From HGM04593 sp045533955 (GTDB taxonomy: Bacteria > Bacteroidota > Bacteroidia > Bacteroidales > Bacteroidaceae): 18,522 nt of DNA. The notes under the pieces are model-generated. The model made no database searches. It saw nothing but the letters and a program-made list of their open reading frames with translations, and was not told the origin of the DNA. The stretch spans positions 1 to 18,522 of the forward strand of contig JAZSIU010000002.1 of the NCBI GenBank assembly GCA_045533955.1, read 5' to 3'. A program made the position numbers and the translations under genes. Shown here one piece after another: positions 1-7,575 of the stretch (within the stretch, counting starts at the first letter, position 1; each line of letters begins with the position of its first letter).

Positions 1-56
1 GCTTGCTTGTCATTGCGGTTTACGATTGTTTTAAGGGTGCTGCGGAATTATAATCG

Positions 57-132
57 ACAATGCTTGCAGCAATAGTCGCGCGAAAGTACAGGCGCAGCTT
101 GCAGCGCGCGGGATGCGAATGGCAAGCATTGT
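57..132. repeat. GC-rich segment bounded by an 11-bp inverted repeat
   Basis: ACAATGCTTGC at 57-67 is the exact reverse complement of GCAAGCATTGT at 122-132. The 54 bases between are GC-rich and contain GCGC-flanked hairpin potential around 91-109, in contrast to the AT-rich sequence on either side. It may be a structured RNA, a small intergenic repeat, or chance. No second copy is visible in this window. Confidence 0.4.
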
Positions 133-330
133 TGGCGCCCGGCGGCGTAAACATACCTCGCACTTTTTCCTTAAAACAATAGTACCTACATTGAATTTCT
201 TTTTTATGGTGCAATATTTAATTTAAAATTACCTTTTGTGCGTATTATATGTGGCTGTTCTTGAAAATTAGAAATAGATTATTGATTCTTGTTCACAGTA
301 AATTTCTACTGAGCCGAAAAAACGGCACAA

Positions 331-371
331 GAAAAATTGGGCAGTCTCTTAAAAAAGAGCCTACCCAATTT
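331..371 (-). terminator. Rho-independent terminator of the leucine-rich repeat gene
   Basis: Bases 334-350 pair with 355-371 around a four-base A loop: 15 pairs with two mismatches, starting AAATTGGG and ending CCCAATTT. Read on the minus strand, the stem is followed by TTTTTCTT, a proper U-tract. The plus-strand exit is less U-rich. It lies about 140 bases after the stop codon of the minus-strand gene at 509, for which it is the likely terminator. Confidence 0.7.
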
Positions 372-508
372 GCTAATTGAAAATTCTTATTTTATAAATA
401 CCACTGCGCGGCACGCGAACAGCTTTGCGATAAAACTAAAAAAGAACGTTTCTCCTCTTTCTTGCAAGCGCGGCAGTCAGGCAATGCCCGATTAAACGAG
501 TTTATCAA

Positions 509-1957
509 TTATTGCTCGACAATATTTACAAATTCTTTCCATCCATTGGTTGCAGCATATTTAGCTTTAGCGCCCGAAGGAACATAAAGAGTGCAGCTGT
601 TTTTATCCACACCATCGAAAATCCAATATTCGGAAGCAAGCAGTTTGTCGGCAGGTATCAACGAGGTGATGCTTGTAAGGCCGCTGCAACCATAGAACGC
701 TCCGCGCCCAATTTTTTTTATATTCGCGGGGATTGTTACGCTTGTAAGAGTGGTGCAATCATAGAACGCACCACTTTCAATTGTTGTTACGCTGCCGGGT
801 ATGATGGTACTTTTGCAACCTAGAATCAGTTTATTTTTTGCTGTTTCTATTATCGCATTGCAATTATCACGACTATCGTAGTAAGGGTTATTCTTATCTA
901 CAATTATACTTGTAAGGTTGCTGCAACCTTTGAATGCACCTCCTTGAATGTTTTTCACTCTTGCAGGAATTGCGATACTTATAAGGCTGCGGCAATCGCT
1001 GAAAGCTTTTTTCCCTATTGCTGTTACACCTGCGGGAATTTCAATATTTGTAAGGGCACTGCAACCTTCGAATACTTCATTATCTATTTTTGTTATGCCG
1101 TCGGGGATTATAATGTTTGTAAGGCCGCTGCAATCGCCAAAAGCAAAATCTTCTATTACTGTTACCCCAGAGGGTATTTCAATGTTTGTAAGGCCGCTGC
1201 AACCCGCAAACGCACTGTTTCCTATTATTGTTATGCTACGCGGGATAATGGTATTATTGCAACCTGCAATCAGTTTATTTTTTGCTGTCTCTATTATTGC
1301 ATTGCAATTATCACGACTGTCATAATAAGGGTTATTCTTATCAAGAATTATACTTTTAAGGTTGGTGCAACCACCAAATACTCCTCCATAAATTCTATTT
1401 ACATTCTTGGGTATTGTAACGCTTTTAAGGCTGCTGCAACCATAGAATGCACCGCCGGCAATTGTAGTTACACTCTCAGGAATCTTTACGCTTTTAAGGC
1501 CGCTGCAACCATTGAATGCAAATCTCCCAATTTTAGTTACGCCCTCCGAGATTGTCGCGCTTTTAAGGCTACTGCAACCATAGAATGCACCTTCACAAAT
1601 TTCAATTACGCTTGCGGGAATTGTTACACTTTTAAGGCTACTGCAACCATAGAATGCAGCTTCACCAATTACAGTTACACTCGCGGGAATCTTTACGCTT
1701 TTAAGGCCGGTACAATCATAGAACGAATTATAGCCTATGCTTGTAACTTTGTAAGTAATGTTATTATAAGTAATACCCTCGGGGATTGACACCGCACCGA
1801 TATATTTACTACTACCGCTTGTTACCTCTACTGTTTTATCCGCCTCGGATAAAATGTTGTAAAAAACGCCATCGACCTCAAAATCGTGAGCGCTTACCGC
1901 AGTGCAACAGAGCAGCAACAGCACTGTCATTAGTTTCTTTAAGAAAGTTTGCTTCAT
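509..1957 (-). CDS. Secreted BspA-type leucine-rich repeat protein
   Basis: The 482-residue product starts with a clear signal peptide (basic MKQTFLKK, hydrophobic core TVLLLLCC, probable cleavage after VSA at residue 23). From about residue 84 to 427 it is built from 23-residue repeats of the form LKSVxIPxxVTxIGxxAFxGCSS, the LRR_5/BspA family signature. I count about twelve repeats, two of them shortened. Two nearly identical 36-residue inserts beginning DKNNPYYDSRDN (about 205 and 353) interrupt the array. The C-terminal stretch (LYVPSGAKAKY to NGWKEFVNIVEQ) is a usual closing segment of these proteins, so the gene looks complete. BspA-like proteins are exported and have been linked with binding to host proteins and other cells; no enzyme activity is expected and the ligand here is unknown. 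No Shine-Dalgarno site precedes the ATG. It is transcribed alone, divergently from the acyltransferase gene. Long frames on the opposite strand are by-products of the repeat composition. Confidence 0.93.
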   Translation of the reverse strand: MKQTFLKKLMTVLLLLCCTAVSAHDFEVDGVFYNILSEADKTVEVTSGSSKYIGAVSIPEGITYNNITYKVTSIGYNSFYDCTGLKSVKIPASVTVIGEAAFYGCSSLKSVTIPASVIEICEGAFYGCSSLKSATISEGVTKIGRFAFNGCSGLKSVKIPESVTTIAGGAFYGCSSLKSVTIPKNVNRIYGGVFGGCTNLKSIILDKNNPYYDSRDNCNAIIETAKNKLIAGCNNTIIPRSITIIGNSAFAGCSGLTNIEIPSGVTVIEDFAFGDCSGLTNIIIPDGITKIDNEVFEGCSALTNIEIPAGVTAIGKKAFSDCRSLISIAIPARVKNIQGGAFKGCSNLTSIIVDKNNPYYDSRDNCNAIIETAKNKLILGCKSTIIPGSVTTIESGAFYDCTTLTSVTIPANIKKIGRGAFYGCSGLTSITSLIPADKLLASEYWIFDGVDKNSCTLYVPSGAKAKYAATNGWKEFVNIVEQ

Positions 1958-2043
1958 AATGTTATTTGATTAGTATTAAAACGATGTTTCAAGATATTAA
2001 GTAACAATTTCTTTTACACAAAAGAGCATATATAAACATTTTG

Positions 2044-2051
2044 CAAAAATA
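2044..2051 (-). promoter_or_regulatory. Possible -7 box for the leucine-rich repeat gene
   Basis: On the minus strand this reads TATTTTTG, an exact match to the Bacteroidota -7 consensus TAnnTTTG, 86 bases upstream of the ATG at 1957. No good -33 TTG element is seen at the usual spacing, so support is weak. Confidence 0.3.
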
Positions 2052-2056
2052 GATAC

Positions 2057-2086
2057 AATAAGAGAGGAAATCACCCTCTCATTATT
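2057..2086. promoter_or_regulatory. Hairpin between divergent genes
   Basis: GAGAGG (2062-2067) pairs with CCTCTC (2075-2080) around a 7-base loop. The stem continues as AATAA (2057-2061) with TTATT (2082-2086), with one bulged A at 2081. It sits next to the possible -7 box of the leucine-rich repeat gene and about 100 bases before the acyltransferase start. It could be an operator-like palindrome or an mRNA leader structure; the role is not known. Confidence 0.35.
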
Positions 2087-2157
2087 AAAGTATGTTAATT
2101 TTATAAAAACTTTATTATTATTTTCTTAAAAATGGAGATATTAAAGGGATTTGAGCG

Positions 2158-2165
2158 TAGCTTTG
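2158..2165 (+). promoter_or_regulatory. Possible -7 box for the acyltransferase gene
   Basis: TAGCTTTG matches TAnnTTTG and lies 23 bases before the ATG at 2189. If used, transcription would begin after an in-frame ATG at 2132, which supports 2189 as the true start. The -33 element is not clear. Confidence 0.35.
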
Positions 2166-2188
2166 AAGCGCAAAAGATAAGACAGACA

Positions 2189-3304
2189 ATGAGTAACGAC
2201 AAAAGATTACTATCGCTCGACGTACTGCGCGGGCTCGACCTTTTTATGCTCGTCGGACTGCAACCCGTGCTGTGGCAGGCGCTGGGCAGGATGGACGAGA
2301 GTGCCACGACACTCTTTTTAAGAGCACAACTCGACCACGTGCCGTGGGAGGGCTTCAGCGCGTGGGACCTTGTGATGCCACTGTTCCTTTTTATGTCGGG
2401 TGTAACAATGCCCTTCTCGCTCCCAAAATATCTGTCGCAGAACAGCCACAGCGCCTTGTGGAAGCGTGTAATAAAGCGCGTGCTTATGCTCTTTGTTCTC
2501 GGTATGTTGGTACAGGGCAATATACTCTCGCTCGACCCCAACCGCATATACCTTTACAGCAACACGCTGCAAGCAATTGCAGTGGGCTATCTCCTGACCG
2601 TACCCATAATGCTCTATCTGAAGCCTCGCACGCAGATTGTGGCAATTGCGGCGCTGCTCATCCTTTACACCGTGCCGATGCTTCTCTTTGGCGATTGGAG
2701 CCGCGAGGGCAACTTTGCCGCAATCGTCGATAAGGCCATTCTGGGACGTTGGCGCGACGGCAGCTACCTTGCCGAGGATGGCAGCTGGCAATTTGCCGCG
2801 TGGTACGACTATACGTGGCTGTGGAGCAGTCTCACCTTCTGCTGCACGGTGGCAATGGGCAGCCTCGCAGGCGGCATAATACGCAGGGGCAACGACAACA
2901 GAGAGAGGACGGCAATGATATTAGTGGCCGTGGGAGCGACGCTCATCGCCGCAGGATGGCTGTGGGGGCTGTGGCACCCGATAATAAAGAGAATATGGAG
3001 CGGCAGTATGACACTCTTTAGCGGCGGATGGTGCTTCCTGCTTTTGGGTGCCTTTTATTGGTGGATTGACGTCAAAGGGCACAAGCGCGGCACAAAATGG
3101 CTTCTATACTATGGTTGCAACGCCATTGCTGCCTATCTTATTGGCGAGATAATAAATTTCCGCTGCATAGCTCACTCGCTTCTGCGCGGCACCGAACAGT
3201 TTTTAGGCGATTGGTACCAAGTGCTTTTGACAGCCTGCAACAGCCTTATTCTGTTTATTATTCTTGCTCTGCTCTATCGCAATAAGATATTCTTAAAGGT
3301 ATAA
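2189..3304 (+). CDS. Membrane acyltransferase, HGSNAT/DUF5009 family
   Basis: The 371-residue protein is a polytopic membrane protein with about ten hydrophobic segments. It opens with RLLSLDVLRGLDLFMLVG, the standard N-terminus of the heparan-alpha-glucosaminide N-acetyltransferase-like family (COG4299/DUF5009). The motif HVPWEGFSAWDLVMPLFLF at residues 50-68 contains the conserved family His (H50), which by pattern corresponds to the residue proposed to carry acetyl across the membrane in the human enzyme. A second family segment, NTLQAIAVGYL, is at 125-135. Known relatives move an acetyl group from cytosolic acetyl-CoA to a sugar on the other side of the membrane; the bacterial substrate is usually undetermined and is so here. 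An upstream in-frame ATG (2132) would add 19 hydrophilic residues not found in the family and lies ahead of a probable -7 box, so I chose 2189. The gene stands alone and converges on the GH95 gene. Confidence 0.87.
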   Translation: MSNDKRLLSLDVLRGLDLFMLVGLQPVLWQALGRMDESATTLFLRAQLDHVPWEGFSAWDLVMPLFLFMSGVTMPFSLPKYLSQNSHSALWKRVIKRVLMLFVLGMLVQGNILSLDPNRIYLYSNTLQAIAVGYLLTVPIMLYLKPRTQIVAIAALLILYTVPMLLFGDWSREGNFAAIVDKAILGRWRDGSYLAEDGSWQFAAWYDYTWLWSSLTFCCTVAMGSLAGGIIRRGNDNRERTAMILVAVGATLIAAGWLWGLWHPIIKRIWSGSMTLFSGGWCFLLLGAFYWWIDVKGHKRGTKWLLYYGCNAIAAYLIGEIINFRCIAHSLLRGTEQFLGDWYQVLLTACNSLILFIILALLYRNKIFLKV

Positions 3305-3524
3305 TCAATTCTCCGATTCTAAAAAGGGCTACCATATTACGCCCACGAATATTTGCCGATATTTACAGAGCATATTAAAAAGTTGCTTAAATTTCTTATA
3401 AAAAGATATATCATAGCAGCGAAAAAAGAATTAAACAGTCTCTAAGAAGCAGCATAACAATCCAGAATTCCATTGCACAAACAGACAAGATAAAGAGTCG
3501 CATCGCCTCTATCGGGCACAAATA

Positions 3525-3564
3525 AAAACTCCCGCCGAGTATTTTTTCTCGGCGGGAATTTTTT
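3525..3564. terminator. Strong bidirectional terminator
   Basis: CCCGCCGAG (3531-3539) and CTCGGCGGG (3548-3556) form a perfect 9-bp GC-rich stem with an AT-only loop. On the plus strand it is followed by AATTTTTTAT; on the minus strand by AGTTTTTATTT. It can therefore stop transcription from both the acyltransferase gene (plus) and the GH95 gene (minus), which converge here. Confidence 0.85.
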
Positions 3565-3570
3565 ATCTAT

Positions 3571-3604
3571 TTTTAGTGGCTGCAACAATGTGCAACCACT
3601 AAAA
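3571..3604. repeat. Second hairpin after the GH95 stop codon
   Basis: TTTTAGTGG (3571-3579) pairs perfectly with CCACTAAAA (3596-3604), and an inner TGCA/TGCA (3581-3584, 3591-3594) extends the stem after one mismatch. It begins 14 bases beyond the GH95 stop on the minus strand and has no proper U-tract of its own. It may protect the mRNA 3' end or act with the terminator at 3525-3564. Confidence 0.55.
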
Positions 3605-3618
3605 TTCTCGGCCCGCTA

Positions 3619-6600
3619 TTACCAAGCGAGTTTCTTTACTCCATCCTGAATATATACCTGACCTGCGGCAACATTCGAGATGCGGCGACCGTTAATGTCG
3701 TACATTTTGCCACTCTTTGCAGCAGTATTTTCAACGACGGGAGCAATTGCTGTTTCGGTTGTAAAGTCAATCTCGATAACGTCGTCCTTTACGCAAGGAA
3801 TTGTTACGATACCGTGCTCATCTACGGTTACGCCAACCTCGGCACCGTTAACCTTGATGCTGGCCTTTGCAAGCTCCATTGCACCAATCTTGCAACGTAC
3901 GCGCAGCTCGGCTCCTGCGTTGCTTACGATGCGTGCGTTCTTGCACTGTCCCTCGACCCAGCTGAAGTCAACGGTAAAGTTACCCATTGCCTTCATACCG
4001 GTTACGTTACCGTTCTTCTTCCACACTGCGGGCAACGCGGGCAGAATGTTGATGTATCCGTGTGCGCTCTGCAACAACATCTCGGCAATACCCGAGCATA
4101 CGCCAAAGTTACCATCAATCTGGAAAGGAGCGTGGCTGTCGAAGAGGTTGTAGTAAATACCACCCTGACCCTGGTCGGTACCGTATGTTGTAGAGTGCTT
4201 CAATGCATTCTTGATGATAATGTGAGCGTGGTCGCCATCCTGAGCACGAGCCCAAAGGTTAACCTTCCAGCCCATTGACCATCCTGTTGCAGCGTCGCCA
4301 CGATGCTTCAGAGCATTAACGGCGGGCACAAAATACTCGCTCTCGGGAGTAATCTGGTCCATTGGGAACAGAGCCATAAGGTGCGAAATGTGGCGGTGGC
4401 CTCTCTCACCTACGCTGTAAGGCGAATATTTCCACTCGCGCAGCAGTGTCTCGCCCTTCTTGACACCGTTGAAGGGGTTACCCCAAGCACCGTCGTAAAC
4501 CTCGGTGTGCAGACCCTTATCGGTCTTTTCGAGGTAGAGGTTCAGTTTCTCAATCTCGGCTGCCGTGAGGCCTGTCTCCTCGACACCGAGAATCTCGATA
4601 GCCTCGCTCAGATTCTGGAACAGATAGCTAATCATCTGCTGTGCGTGTGCCGTACCATCCTCGCTCTCGTTTCCGTGCTGCTCGGCACTAAACTCATTGG
4701 GAGCAACAAATGTATCGTCCTTAACCTTGCGGTCTTTGATGAGACGGTGGAACCAGAATTCGGCGCAGCTCCACATTACGGGGAAGGCCTTCTTTAGGAA
4801 TTCCTTATCCTGTGTGTAGCGGTAGTGTGTCCACAAGTGGCTTGTGTACCATACGTTGGCAACAAGATAGTTGTCGCCCCAAGTACTCATACTGTTGTAG
4901 AGCGACGACTCGGTAAGAACGCTCCAGCCGTGTCCGTTGTTGTAACGCTTGCCTACCTCTTTCCAGCCTGCGCTCTGCGCACCACGGATGATAAAGTTAA
5001 CGTAAGGCTTGTGAAGGTCGGAGAGATTGGTAATCTCGGTGGGCCAATAGTTCATCTGGATGTTGATATTTGTGTGAATATCAGAGTTCCAAGGCGAGTC
5101 GGTGCCGCGGTCGTTCCATATACCCTGAAGGTTGTTGGGAGCTGCAATGGGCTTGCGGTTCGAGCTTATTGCCAAATAACGTCCAAAGTGGAAATATAGC
5201 TGCTCAAGGAACAGATGATCGTTAGCTGTACTGTTGGCAGCAGTATTCTTGGGATAGTAATTATCGACGAGTGTCTTTGTATCGACTGTGGGTGTTGTCA
5301 GTCCAAGGTCGAATGTCATACGCTTTGTGATTGCAGTAAAGTCCTCGATGTGAGCAGCCTCAAGAGCGGCATACTCCTTAGCCGCGGCAGCCTCAACCTC
5401 GGCGCTGATGCGTGTGTTAACGTCAGCAGCAGTCTCTGTTGTAAAGTAGTTGTCGAGAACCTCCATATCACCGTTGAAGTTTGTTCCGCCCTTAAGGAAG
5501 AATGTTACCTCTGTTGCGCCGTTCACCGTGATACCTTTTGAAGATGTTGTAATGGTGGCACCCTCGTCGGCAACAACCTTGATGCGTGCAGCGTGGCTTA
5601 CAGAGGTCATTTTACCGGTGAACCATCCTGCACCATTCTCGTATGTTACGTCGCTTGCACCGATGCTTGTTCCGGGATAGAGCTTGAAGAGAAGGTTAAT
5701 CTTCTCGTCGCCCTCGACGGTGTAACGGCCCACAATTACCGAGTCGGGAGCCGAGCTGAAGAATTTACGTATCTGTTTTGTGCCATTGGCGTTCTTAAAT
5801 TCAACGCCTGCAACGCCCTCCTCAATGTCGAGGTAGCGTACGTAATCGGTTACACCCTCCCAGATAGCCTTGTCGAGGTTGGTGATTATGAGCGAGCCGA
5901 AATTCATAAACGTACGGTTACCGCCGCCTGCACCTACGGTGTTTGCGGGGCCGCTCCACAGGGTCTTTTCGTTAAACTGAAGCTCCTCGTTGTGTACGCC
6001 TCCGAATACCATACAGCCAAGCTCGCCGTTACCCAAAGGCAGAGCATACTCCATCCACGGATAGCTTACGCCGGCAGCCTCGGCCGATGTTGTGTACCAC
6101 AGAGTGTTGGGGTTCTTGGGCGAGTATGCTGCAATACCCTCAATCTCGGATACCTCGTAGAAGTACTCATCGGGAAAATCGGCATAGTCAACCTCGTCGA
6201 GGAAGAATTTACTGCCTGTATCGCCTATCGCACCCGAGCTGTTCCACAGTGCAAGATAGCTGCCGCGGTCGTTCCAATAGTTGCTCGATGTTCCTTTGAG
6301 CTTAATGTACGAAGGCTCGCCGTTGCCAAAGTTCAATGTACCATCAAACTCGATGGTATATGATGTATTCTCGGGGTCAACCATTTTGGCGCGTGCGCCT
6401 GCCTCACTGCCTGTCATTCCGAGCACCTTTGCAAGGCCTGCCGAGTAGTTGTAAACCTTATAGGCGTTACCCTCTTTTACAAAGGCCCAAATACCCTGAT
6501 TGTCCTGAGGAGCATTTTGGTTGGCGAGGGTCATATTACCACCGCTCACGTAGCCGGGGTTAAGACTCACGTAACCACCCTTTCCATTTTGGATTGTGTA

Positions 6601-7320
6601 GAATTTTGTAGTCGCGTCGAAATAGCTTACATACACATTCTTGCCGTCGATGCTCACGACTGCCACCTTCCCCTCTACGGGCTGTGCGCTGAAGTCGGCC
6701 TTTTTGAGCACGTCTTTTGTCGAGAAGGTACCGTTGTTCTTGTACTCAACGTCGTTATATACAACACCCGCAGCCTCGCTGTCGGTTCCAAGAACGTGGA
6801 TTGTGTACTCCACCGGGTCGAGCGATACGGCCTCAATTGCGTAGCAGTTTCCTGCGTCGGTTGTTGTCCACGAGTTTACTACAATACCGGCAGGCATCTG
6901 TCCCTGAATCTGAGAATTCATACCGTTGCCACCCAAAAGGAGCTTCCACGGGTAGCTGCCACCTACATTCTGCAATGTGAGGGCTGTCGATGCCGATGCC
7001 TCGTAATTACCGTTGGCGCTAACATACTTTCCGGCGCCTACTGAGAAGAGATAGTAGCTGTTGCCCTGCTTCTCGATTCTAAACTGCTGGTTAGGGTCAA
7101 GAGGGTTCTGTGCCACTGTTCCTACAGCCGAACCGGTGCTAGAGCAAATTTGCCCCGAAACTCCATCTGCTGCACTATAGAGCAGAAAAGCACGTTCACT
7201 TTTCAAGGTGTAAACCTTGTCGTTGCTCAGCTGCGACAATTCAGTCACAGGCTCGGTCTGTGCCATCGCTGCATACGAGAGGCACAAAAGTGAGATGAGC
7301 ATAAAACAAAACTTTTTCAT
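3619..7320 (-). CDS. Secreted GH95 alpha-L-fucosidase-like glycosidase with long N-terminal extension
   Basis: The 1233-residue protein has a signal peptide (MKKFCFMLISLLCLSYAAMA, cleavage near 20/21). Residues about 25-385 are not catalytic: they contain recurring segments such as NSYYLFSVGAGKYVSANG (87-104) and FYTIQNGKGGYVSLN (240-254), resembling beta-trefoil/lectin-like carbohydrate-binding modules (inference). The GH95 catalytic part begins at about 405 (NTLWY, EYALPLGNGELGCMVFGG at 424-441, NEKTLWSG at 450-457) and runs to about 1150. Family hallmarks seen are NINIQMNYWP (N751, N753, the water-activating Asn pair), E880 in SAEQHG (by alignment the general acid) and D1069 in FQIDGNFG, followed by EMLLQSAHGYINILPALP. 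Family members remove terminal alpha-L-fucose, or in some cases alpha-L-galactose, from glycans; the substrate here is open. The last 30 residues (KMYDINGRRIS to YIQDGVKKLAW) resemble a type IX secretion sorting tail. No SusC/SusD genes are adjacent. Confidence 0.92.
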   Translation of the reverse strand: MKKFCFMLISLLCLSYAAMAQTEPVTELSQLSNDKVYTLKSERAFLLYSAADGVSGQICSSTGSAVGTVAQNPLDPNQQFRIEKQGNSYYLFSVGAGKYVSANGNYEASASTALTLQNVGGSYPWKLLLGGNGMNSQIQGQMPAGIVVNSWTTTDAGNCYAIEAVSLDPVEYTIHVLGTDSEAAGVVYNDVEYKNNGTFSTKDVLKKADFSAQPVEGKVAVVSIDGKNVYVSYFDATTKFYTIQNGKGGYVSLNPGYVSGGNMTLANQNAPQDNQGIWAFVKEGNAYKVYNYSAGLAKVLGMTGSEAGARAKMVDPENTSYTIEFDGTLNFGNGEPSYIKLKGTSSNYWNDRGSYLALWNSSGAIGDTGSKFFLDEVDYADFPDEYFYEVSEIEGIAAYSPKNPNTLWYTTSAEAAGVSYPWMEYALPLGNGELGCMVFGGVHNEELQFNEKTLWSGPANTVGAGGGNRTFMNFGSLIITNLDKAIWEGVTDYVRYLDIEEGVAGVEFKNANGTKQIRKFFSSAPDSVIVGRYTVEGDEKINLLFKLYPGTSIGASDVTYENGAGWFTGKMTSVSHAARIKVVADEGATITTSSKGITVNGATEVTFFLKGGTNFNGDMEVLDNYFTTETAADVNTRISAEVEAAAAKEYAALEAAHIEDFTAITKRMTFDLGLTTPTVDTKTLVDNYYPKNTAANSTANDHLFLEQLYFHFGRYLAISSNRKPIAAPNNLQGIWNDRGTDSPWNSDIHTNINIQMNYWPTEITNLSDLHKPYVNFIIRGAQSAGWKEVGKRYNNGHGWSVLTESSLYNSMSTWGDNYLVANVWYTSHLWTHYRYTQDKEFLKKAFPVMWSCAEFWFHRLIKDRKVKDDTFVAPNEFSAEQHGNESEDGTAHAQQMISYLFQNLSEAIEILGVEETGLTAAEIEKLNLYLEKTDKGLHTEVYDGAWGNPFNGVKKGETLLREWKYSPYSVGERGHRHISHLMALFPMDQITPESEYFVPAVNALKHRGDAATGWSMGWKVNLWARAQDGDHAHIIIKNALKHSTTYGTDQGQGGIYYNLFDSHAPFQIDGNFGVCSGIAEMLLQSAHGYINILPALPAVWKKNGNVTGMKAMGNFTVDFSWVEGQCKNARIVSNAGAELRVRCKIGAMELAKASIKVNGAEVGVTVDEHGIVTIPCVKDDVIEIDFTTETAIAPVVENTAAKSGKMYDINGRRISNVAAGQVYIQDGVKKLAW

Positions 7321-7429
7321 TGAAATAACTTTATTAAATGTTAGTAATTAAGTTTTATCGGTTTTATGAGATTATTTACCACAGCACGATAATTTTCGGT
7401 GCAATCGGTACACACATCCACAATTAGCG

Positions 7430-7437
7430 CAAATTTA
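7430..7437 (-). promoter_or_regulatory. Possible -7 box for the GH95 gene
   Basis: On the minus strand this reads TAAATTTG, an exact match to TAnnTTTG, 109 bases before the GH95 ATG. This would give a leader of about 100 bases. The upstream flank is AT-rich, but no clear -33 TTG is present at normal spacing. Confidence 0.35.
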
Positions 7438-7513
7438 GGAATATTTTTTTAATTTATTTGTTAAACAGAAATATTTTATAATAACAAAATGGGAAACAAA
7501 AGGCCTTAGGGAC

Positions 7514-7550
7514 AAAAAAGCAGCCGCGCACTACGTTGCAACACGGCTGC
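7514..7550 (-). terminator. Rho-independent terminator of prmA
   Basis: GCAGCCG (7520-7526) pairs with CGGCTGC (7544-7550); one G-U and one further G-C pair lengthen the stem to 9. Read on the minus strand the stem is followed by TTTTTTG. It lies 25 bases past the prmA stop codon and fits a standard intrinsic terminator. Confidence 0.82.
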
Positions 7551-7575
7551 ATATATATTTAAAAAGTCCGAAAAA

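Larger units (their letters stand above)
1..508. other. Intergenic region without a convincing gene
   Basis: No reading frame here looks like a real protein. The longest minus-strand frame (20-214, 64 codons) is rich in Cys, His, Arg and Pro, lacks any family signature and overlaps a GC-rich palindromic segment, so I read it as chance. A short plus-strand frame open from base 1 to about 50 could be the tail of an upstream gene but cannot be judged. The region holds an inverted repeat at 57-132 and a terminator hairpin at 334-371; the remainder is AT-rich. Confidence 0.55.

Noticed and set aside
20..214. 64-codon minus-strand frame in the first intergenic region
   Set aside because: Composition is Cys/His/Arg-rich without family features, and the frame runs through a palindromic GC-rich segment. 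I treat it as non-coding, though conservation was not tested.
944..1789. 281-codon plus-strand frame antisense to the leucine-rich repeat gene
   Set aside because: It is a by-product of the 69-base repeat unit, which lacks stops in this frame. The minus strand has the signal peptide and the recognised LRR pattern.
2132..2188. Upstream in-frame start of the acyltransferase
   Set aside because: The 19 added residues do not belong to the family N-terminus and would lie upstream of the likely transcription start.
3433..3455. Sequence ACAGTCTCTAAGAAGC resembling part of the hairpin at 342-358
   Set aside because: Similarity is short and the second site does not form the hairpin, so I cannot support a shared repeat.
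5593..6363. 256-codon plus-strand frame within the GH95 gene, and similar shorter ones
   Set aside because: Cys-rich translation with no domain; the opposite strand encodes a well-matched GH95 protein over its whole length.
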